In this document: positions 7,167 through 10,392 of the stretch, piece by piece
How positions within the stretch are numbered: the stretch's first letter is position 1
Layout of the letters: the number at the start of each line of letters is the position of its first letter
NCBI GenBank assembly: GCA_023264755.1
Contig: JAHFVB010000124.1
Location: 1 to 10,392, forward strand
DNA: 10,392 bases
Source: Mycobacterium sp.
Lineage (GTDB): Bacteria > Actinomycetota > Actinomycetes > Mycobacteriales > Mycobacteriaceae
Direction: 5' to 3'
Translations under genes and position numbers: made by a program
The notes under the pieces: model-generated
Database searches by the model: none
Seen by the model: the letters and a program-made list of their open reading frames with translations, nothing else
Told to the model about the DNA's origin: nothing

Positions 7167-8783
7167 GGAGGTTGGACCGTTGCGGCCGAACAATTCTCGG
7201 TCTGCGCAGCGCCGATCGCGCTTGTCGAAGTAGGGACCCAGCCACGCTTCGGAGGTGTCGAGGAACCACCCGGCGGTAACTGCCAAGGTGCGCTTGTCGG
7301 CGTGCGTGGATACCGCGGCCGGCGGGTCGCCAGTCCGTTCGACGAGCTGGTCCACGAACTGGTATTGCTCATCGATTATCAGCGCTTCGATCACGAACGC
7401 GGCCGCGACGTCGGTGTCCCGAATCGCCAGCGGCACCCATTCGTCGGAGTTCTGGCTGCCTGCTGGTGGATGGTGTGCGCCGCAGTAGACGACGGGGTCG
7501 GGCCCGCCGAACCCAAGTACGGCGAATTCGTGATGCACCAGCTGGCCCTCCCGGCGCGGCACCTCGTCGAACGGGGCGGGAAGTCGACTCGCCCTGGTGG
7601 ACGTGTACAGCGCGACGGTGCCCGGCGTTTCGGCGACGCCACGGGCCTCGGTCGCGGCTCCGTAGCCGCCGGCCAGATTGCCCCCGAAGGGCACTGCACC
7701 GATCCGGATGGCCTCCTGCACAAGGGAACTCGGGCCGAAGCCCCAGGCCGTGTCGAAGCCCTCGGCGTGGACCGCGGCCACCTTCCGATCGTCGAGGACG
7801 AGCACGTGGTCGCCATTGACGTACAACCCGGTCACGCACAGCGCTGCCGAACCAGTCAGCACCGTCCGCGGTCCTCGCGCGTCGGAGACCACCAGGACGT
7901 CTCCGTGGGGGCGCCGGGGGAACGTGCCTCGCTTGAGCGCCCAGTGTCCCGCCCGTGCGGCGAACACCGCCTCGAACCGGTCCTCCGGCGACGGCTCGCC
8001 GGTGTCGTGATGGGCCGTGGAGTCGTCCAGGATGATCCGCACCCGGCCAGCGGCGCCCAACTCGAGCAGCGCCGCACACACGTCGGGCTCGTCGAGGTCA
8101 TGGGCGAAGACGTCCAGTGTCAATCCCGGATCCGCTCGGACTTCATCGAGCATCTCGAAGATGCGTTGGCGGGCAGTGGATCCCAGCCACTCGTATTGCT
8201 GGGCATAGGTGAAGGTGTCGCCGTAGACGTTGGCCCCGGCGACGCCGCCGGTGTCGTAGAACAGCTCGTCCGAGTGCGGTCGAATGGTGGTGCTGGGTCC
8301 GAAGCGCCGCACGAACGCCTGCGACTGCAGATGACCGCGGGTGAACCCGAGCTTGAGCTCGCCCGCCGCGAACGGGCCCACTTCGACCTCGACGGCGACG
8401 GCGGTCGAGGAATCCACCGGGAGCAGCGCGTCTTGCTCCGAGAAGAACCGAGGCGTCACCACGTAGACGTACACACCCAAGGCCGGAGTTCCGGCTTGGT
8501 GCACCAGGCCTGGTACATGCACCCACCGAAACCCTTGGATGGGGGCGTTGACACTGGCGAAGGGAGACTCGGAGTGGAGCTGCGCGTGGGCCGCCGACGG
8601 CGCCAACCGCAGGTTGTTGTCGGCATAGTAGGGCGCCCGCCCCGGTGGCCTGACCTCGATGGTGAAGCCGGCAAGTCTCTCGCGGACACCGTTGCCGACT
8701 ACGTCGAAGGCCAGCAGCGTCTTGGCGTCGCCCGGGTAGGCATTCACGGTGAGCTGTCCGTTGGTCGCCCGGGCGAGCGGCAT
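6963..8783 (-). CDS. Phospholipase-D-fold protein with altered HKD motifs
   Basis: ATG 8783 is preceded by AAAGGAC about nine bases upstream, a good ribosome binding site; the frame stays open far upstream but without protein-like sequence. The 606-residue product has an N-terminal beta-rich part and two phospholipase-D-like lobes. Segments such as VLTGSAALCVTGLYVNGDHVL (271-345 region) and HHEFAVLGFGGPDPVVYCGAHH match the known order. The family's HxKxxxxD catalytic motifs are damaged in both lobes: His293-Gly-Asp295, with Ser at the expected Asp position, and His417-His-Glu419, with Gly424 at the expected Asp position. The histidines stay but both lysines are acidic residues, so classical phosphodiesterase activity is doubtful. 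Similarity appears to end near DRELFG (about 7180). The last 70 or so residues are antisense to the regulator gene and may be read-through. A 29-base inverted repeat and two operator-like palindromes lie upstream. Confidence 0.8.
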   Translation of the reverse strand: MPLARATNGQLTVNAYPGDAKTLLAFDVVGNGVRERLAGFTIEVRPPGRAPYYADNNLRLAPSAAHAQLHSESPFASVNAPIQGFRWVHVPGLVHQAGTPALGVYVYVVTPRFFSEQDALLPVDSSTAVAVEVEVGPFAAGELKLGFTRGHLQSQAFVRRFGPSTTIRPHSDELFYDTGGVAGANVYGDTFTYAQQYEWLGSTARQRIFEMLDEVRADPGLTLDVFAHDLDEPDVCAALLELGAAGRVRIILDDSTAHHDTGEPSPEDRFEAVFAARAGHWALKRGTFPRRPHGDVLVVSDARGPRTVLTGSAALCVTGLYVNGDHVLVLDDRKVAAVHAEGFDTAWGFGPSSLVQEAIRIGAVPFGGNLAGGYGAATEARGVAETPGTVALYTSTRASRLPAPFDEVPRREGQLVHHEFAVLGFGGPDPVVYCGAHHPPAGSQNSDEWVPLAIRDTDVAAAFVIEALIIDEQYQFVDQLVERTGDPPAAVSTHADKRTLAVTAGWFLDTSEAWLGPYFDKRDRRCADRELFGRNGPTSSGGIGSRSGRLGLVATCQQVRAHDRGQLITVGDAELDEGAVDVPLDGARGQGQPVGDLPAVQTLDDQ

Positions 8784-8807
8784 GATTCGACGTCCTTTCG
8801 TCACGCA

Positions 8808-8836
8808 CGGCCCAGCACACCTGGTGTTCTGGGCCG
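8808..8836. repeat. 29-base near-perfect inverted repeat in the PLD-gene leader
   Basis: Two 14-base arms flank a single central base, and 13 of the 14 pairs are complementary; the outer arms are CGGCCCAG and CTGGGCCG. The repeat lies 24 bases before ATG 8783 and just upstream of the ribosome binding site. As RNA it would form a very stable hairpin at or near the 5' end of the message. As DNA it could be a repressor operator. No T-run follows on either strand, so it is unlikely to be a terminator. Confidence 0.75.
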
Positions 8837-8873
8837 GTCTTCCACCATGCGTCCCGACGCCGTTTGCGCGCTT

Positions 8874-8889
8874 GAGTACCCGGCTACTC
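8874..8889. promoter_or_regulatory. Palindromic operator candidate, site 3
   Basis: GAGTACCCGGCTACTC: perfect GAGTA/TACTC arms, six-base spacer, differing from site 2 at only two positions. It lies 90 bases before the start of the PLD-fold gene. Confidence 0.6.
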
Positions 8890-8945
8890 GACATTCGGGC
8901 GGCGCAGCCGGGGGTGGGCGGGCTGCCCTCACGGTCGACGGCATC

Positions 8946-8961
8946 GAGTAGTCGACTACGT
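8946..8961. promoter_or_regulatory. Palindromic operator candidate, site 4
   Basis: GAGTAGTCGACTACGT: a GAGTA half, six-base spacer and TACGT, which matches only the TAC of the second half. It includes a perfect 12-base palindrome GTAGTCGACTAC. It lies 56 bases from site 3 on the side away from the PLD-fold gene. Confidence 0.4.
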
Positions 8962-9023
8962 ACCTGGCCCTCCCCGTCCAGCACGACACTGATGTTCGAA
9001 CACTTCGACCACGGGGGCCCGCG

Positions 9024-9176
9024 ATGACCGACAGCCAAGAAGTCGACGCCGTCGACGACGATTCGGGCTCGGCCCGACCGCGGGCGGCACGTCTTCGGCT
9101 CGTCGAAACCACGCCCCAAGACGACGACCGTCCACCGCCCGCCGCGGACGAGAATTGGACGATCCTGGCTTGGTAG
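9024..9176 (+). CDS. Possible small acidic protein, 50 residues
   Basis: ATG 9024 to TAG 9176 would give a 50-residue acidic peptide. It starts MTDSQEVDAVDDDSGS, has a basic middle (RPRAARLRL) and ends DENWTILAW. Third positions are GC-biased, though less than in the clear genes. A G-run (9013-9017) six bases upstream is a weak ribosome binding site. Site 4 lies 62 bases upstream, so it could share that regulator. I recognise no family. A chance ORF in GC-rich DNA is quite possible. Confidence 0.3.
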   Translation: MTDSQEVDAVDDDSGSARPRAARLRLVETTPQDDDRPPPAADENWTILAW

Positions 9177-9258
9177 CACGACCGTCCTCGCGTTTCCACG
9201 AGGCGCGGAGACCGAATTCGAGCAGCCTTGCGTCGACTCAGCGGACTGCCGGAAAAAC

Positions 9259-9272
9259 TGCAACACGTTTCA
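9259..9272. promoter_or_regulatory. KstR-type operator
   Basis: TGCAACACGTTTCA fits the KstR consensus TNNAACNNGTTNNA at every fixed base. Symmetry extends outward: AACTG and CAGTT flank the core, giving eight of ten matching pairs over 20 bases (9256-9275). It lies just upstream of the -10 box of the DUF35-thiolase operon, where a repressor would block transcription. KstR represses sterol catabolism genes in mycobacteria and rhodococci and is relieved by steroid-CoA intermediates. Confidence 0.8.
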
Positions 9273-9292
9273 GTTCGGCCGGGTTGATCGCG

Positions 9293-9308
9293 TAGTCTGA
9301 GCCCCGTG
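9293..9308 (+). promoter_or_regulatory. Leaderless promoter of the DUF35-thiolase operon
   Basis: TAGTCT (9293-9298) fits TANNNT and ends seven bases before GTG 9306, so the message probably starts at the GTG. There is no ribosome binding site in the gap. The KstR-type operator covers the -35 zone. Confidence 0.6.
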
Positions 9309-9758
9309 CCAGGAGCAGTCGACGCCACCAACCAACTACCGGCCATCGACGGATGGTTCGCCACCGACGACACCGGACTCCCCCACCTGATCGCCGGTAA
9401 GTGCAGTCAGTGCGGTACCTACGTCTTCCCGCCGCGGGCGAACAACTGCCCCAACCCGGCGTGTACCGGCGACGAGCTCGTCCAGGTCCCGCTATCCCGG
9501 CGCGGACGGGTGTGGAGCTACACCGAGAACCGGTATCCCCCGCCGTCGCCCTATCCCGCGTCGGACCCATTCGAACCGTTCGCCATCGCCGCGGTGGAAC
9601 TCGCCGACGAAGGGCTCATCATCCTGGGCAAGGTCGTCGCCGGCACGCTGGCCGCCGACCTCAAGGTCGGGATGGAGCTGGAATTGACCACCATGCCGCT
9701 GTATACCGACGACGACGGCTTCGTGCGCAGCGTATACGCCTGGAGGATCCCAGAATGA
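9306..9758 (+). CDS. DUF35 zinc-ribbon/OB-fold protein, thiolase partner
   Basis: The 150-residue product has the DUF35 layout. A short N-terminal helix region with DGWFATDDTG leads to a zinc ribbon with Cys33, Cys36, Cys48 and Cys53 (C-x2-C-x11-C-x4-C), then an OB-fold containing GRVWSYTENRYPPPSPYP. Proteins of this family bind acyl-CoA and pair with thiolase-like lipid-transfer enzymes. In ChsH2-Ltp2 a DUF35 domain anchors the aldolase that cleaves the sterol side chain. Here the gene overlaps the thiolase gene by ATGA, so the two are probably made together as a complex. From memory the pair looks like M. tuberculosis Rv1628c-Rv1627c, by gene order and size. A KstR-type site and a leaderless promoter precede it, placing it in sterol or related lipid catabolism. 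The exact substrate is unknown. Confidence 0.88.
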   Translation: MPGAVDATNQLPAIDGWFATDDTGLPHLIAGKCSQCGTYVFPPRANNCPNPACTGDELVQVPLSRRGRVWSYTENRYPPPSPYPASDPFEPFAIAAVELADEGLIILGKVVAGTLAADLKVGMELELTTMPLYTDDDGFVRSVYAWRIPE

Positions 9759-10392
9759 CCCCGCCGGAGACATCCCCCCAGTCGCTTCGCTCCAGCCCGC
9801 CGGAGACATCCCCCCAGTCGCTTCGCTCCAGCCCGCCGGAGACATCCCCCCAGTCGCTTCGCTCCAGCCCGCCGGAACCCCTCTCCATCCTCGGCGCCGG
9901 CATGCACCCCTGGGGCAAGTGGGGCCGCGACTTCACCGAGTACGGCGTCGTCGCCGCCCGCGCGGCCCTGGCTGAAGCCGGCCTCGACTGGCGCCAGATC
10001 CAGCTGGTCGCTGGCGCCGACACCATCCGCAACGGCTACCCAGGCTTCATCGCCGGTTCCACGTTCGCGCAAAAGCTGGGCTGGAACGGCGTTCCCGTCA
10101 GCTCGAGCTACGCGGCCTGCGCCAGCGGATCACAGGCGCTGCAGAGCGCCCGCGCGCACATCCTGGCCGGCTTCTGCGACGTCGCACTGGTGATCGGCGC
10201 CGACACCACGCCCAAGGGCGCCTTCGCCCCGGTGGGCGGGGAACGCAAGAACGACCCCGACTGGCAGCGCTTCCACCTGATCGGGGCGATGAACCCGGTC
10301 TACTTCGCGTTGCTGGCCCGCCGCCGCATGGACCTCTACGGTGCGACGGCGGAAGACTTCGCCCAGGTCAAGGTGAAGAACTCCCGTCACGG
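9755..10392 (+). CDS. Sterol-carrier-type thiolase (lipid-transfer protein), 3'-truncated by window
   Basis: ATG 9755 overlaps the DUF35 stop, and 212 codons are present before the right edge. Conserved sequence starts at about residue 44 with ILGAGMHPWGKWGRDF, continues through VAGADTIRNGYPGFIAGSTF, and reaches SSSYAACASGSQA with the likely nucleophile Cys122, then VIGADTTPKGAFAPVGGERK. These are marks of the SCP-x/Ltp branch of thiolases, some of which work with DUF35 partners as aldolases on steroid side-chain CoA esters. Members of this group are cytosolic and act on acyl-CoA. An unusual feature is the N-terminus: residues 3-38 are three identical copies of PPETSPQSLRSS, encoded by identical 36-base units, before the conserved domain. 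This tail is not part of the thiolase fold and looks like a repeat element inserted just after the start codon. Confidence 0.88.
   Translation, partial: MTPPETSPQSLRSSPPETSPQSLRSSPPETSPQSLRSSPPEPLSILGAGMHPWGKWGRDFTEYGVVAARAALAEAGLDWRQIQLVAGADTIRNGYPGFIAGSTFAQKLGWNGVPVSSSYAACASGSQALQSARAHILAGFCDVALVIGADTTPKGAFAPVGGERKNDPDWQRFHLIGAMNPVYFALLARRRMDLYGATAEDFAQVKVKNSRH
9761..9877 (+). repeat. Three identical 36-base tandem repeats in the thiolase 5' end
   Basis: Copies lie at 9761-9796, 9797-9832 and 9833-9868, followed by eight matching bases of a fourth (9869-9876). All three are identical at the DNA level and keep the reading frame, encoding PPETSPQSLRSS. The unit contains TCGCTTCGCTC, which resembles the core I remember from mycobacterial interspersed repetitive units (MIRUs); those also sit at start/stop overlaps inside operons. 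Perfect identity implies recent expansion. Copy number could vary between strains. Confidence 0.85.

Larger units (their letters stand above)
8784..9305. promoter_or_regulatory. Divergent control region right of the PLD-fold gene
   Basis: This 522-base stretch separates the minus-strand PLD-fold gene from the plus-strand DUF35 gene. It contains, in order, the PLD ribosome binding site, a 29-base inverted repeat (8808-8836), two GAGTA-type palindromes (8874-8889 and 8946-8961), a possible 50-residue plus-strand ORF (9024-9176), a KstR-type operator (9259-9272) and a TAGTCT -10 box (9293-9298). It therefore seems to serve two separate regulons. Confidence 0.6.

Noticed and set aside
8801..8848. 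Fifteen-residue minus-strand ORF covering the leader hairpin
   Set aside because: Only weak upstream pairing for ribosomes is seen, and the hairpin alone explains the sequence; attenuation cannot be argued from this.
7302..8951. Long plus-strand open frame opposite the PLD-fold gene
   Set aside because: It has no domain-like sequence and lies antisense to a clear family match; long antisense frames are common in GC-rich DNA.
8784..9266. Upstream extension of the PLD-fold reading frame
   Set aside because: The sequence is not protein-like, it would include the palindromes and the hairpin, and ATG 8783 has a good ribosome binding site.
1..10392. CRISPR array, rRNA, tRNA, transposase or integrase
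   Set aside because: No spaced repeats, RNA gene signatures or recombinase motifs were seen on either strand.

Overview
The window is GC-rich actinobacterial DNA, most likely from a Mycobacterium or a close relative. Several things point there: a sterol-type thiolase/DUF35 gene pair at the right end, preceded by a perfect match to the KstR operator consensus (TNNAACNNGTTNNA); two leaderless-looking GTG starts with TANNNT -10 boxes; strongly GC-biased third codon positions; and a MIRU-like tandem repeat placed at an ATGA gene overlap. The species cannot be fixed from the sequence alone.

Layout, left to right. Positions 1-431 (minus) hold the 5' part of a gene for a winged-helix-like protein that runs off the left edge. 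Positions 432-865 form a divergent control region with two palindromic sites. Next is a plus-strand gene set: an unrecognised 188-residue protein (866-1432), a plant-type fatty acid alpha-dioxygenase (1527-3338) and a catalase-related haem protein (3335-4447), the last two overlapping by ATGA. A 76-base gap with a candidate leaderless promoter leads to a large ATP-binding LuxR (LAL) regulator (4524-7166). It converges with, and overlaps by 204 bases, a minus-strand phospholipase-D-fold gene (6963-8783). Positions 8784-9305 are a second control region with two more copies of the palindromic site, a 29-base near-perfect inverted repeat, a possible 50-residue ORF, and the KstR site. The right end holds a DUF35 zinc-ribbon/OB-fold gene (9306-9758) and, overlapping by ATGA, a sterol-carrier-type thiolase gene (9755 to edge) whose N-terminus carries three identical 36-base repeats.

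Proposed system. The dioxygenase keeps the distal and proximal haem histidines, the radical tyrosine and the His/Thr/Arg set that holds the fatty acid carboxylate in plant alpha-dioxygenases. It should turn fatty acids into 2-hydroperoxy acids. Alpha-dioxygenases lack the peroxidase activity of cyclooxygenases, and the coupled catalase-related protein is a natural candidate to reduce or rearrange that hydroperoxide. This would be a two-gene bacterial oxylipin or fatty-acid-shortening module.

The most notable hidden signal is a GAGTA-N6-TACTC motif. It occurs as a pair upstream of the dioxygenase gene set and as a pair upstream of the phospholipase-D-fold gene, with the LAL regulator gene lying between. 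I did not find it elsewhere in the window. In each pair the nearer site has the form GAGTACCCnnCTACTC and is followed by partly similar DNA. This suggests one regulon covering both flanks, with the LAL protein as prime candidate regulator. The right-end thiolase operon looks like a separate, KstR-controlled sterol catabolism unit.
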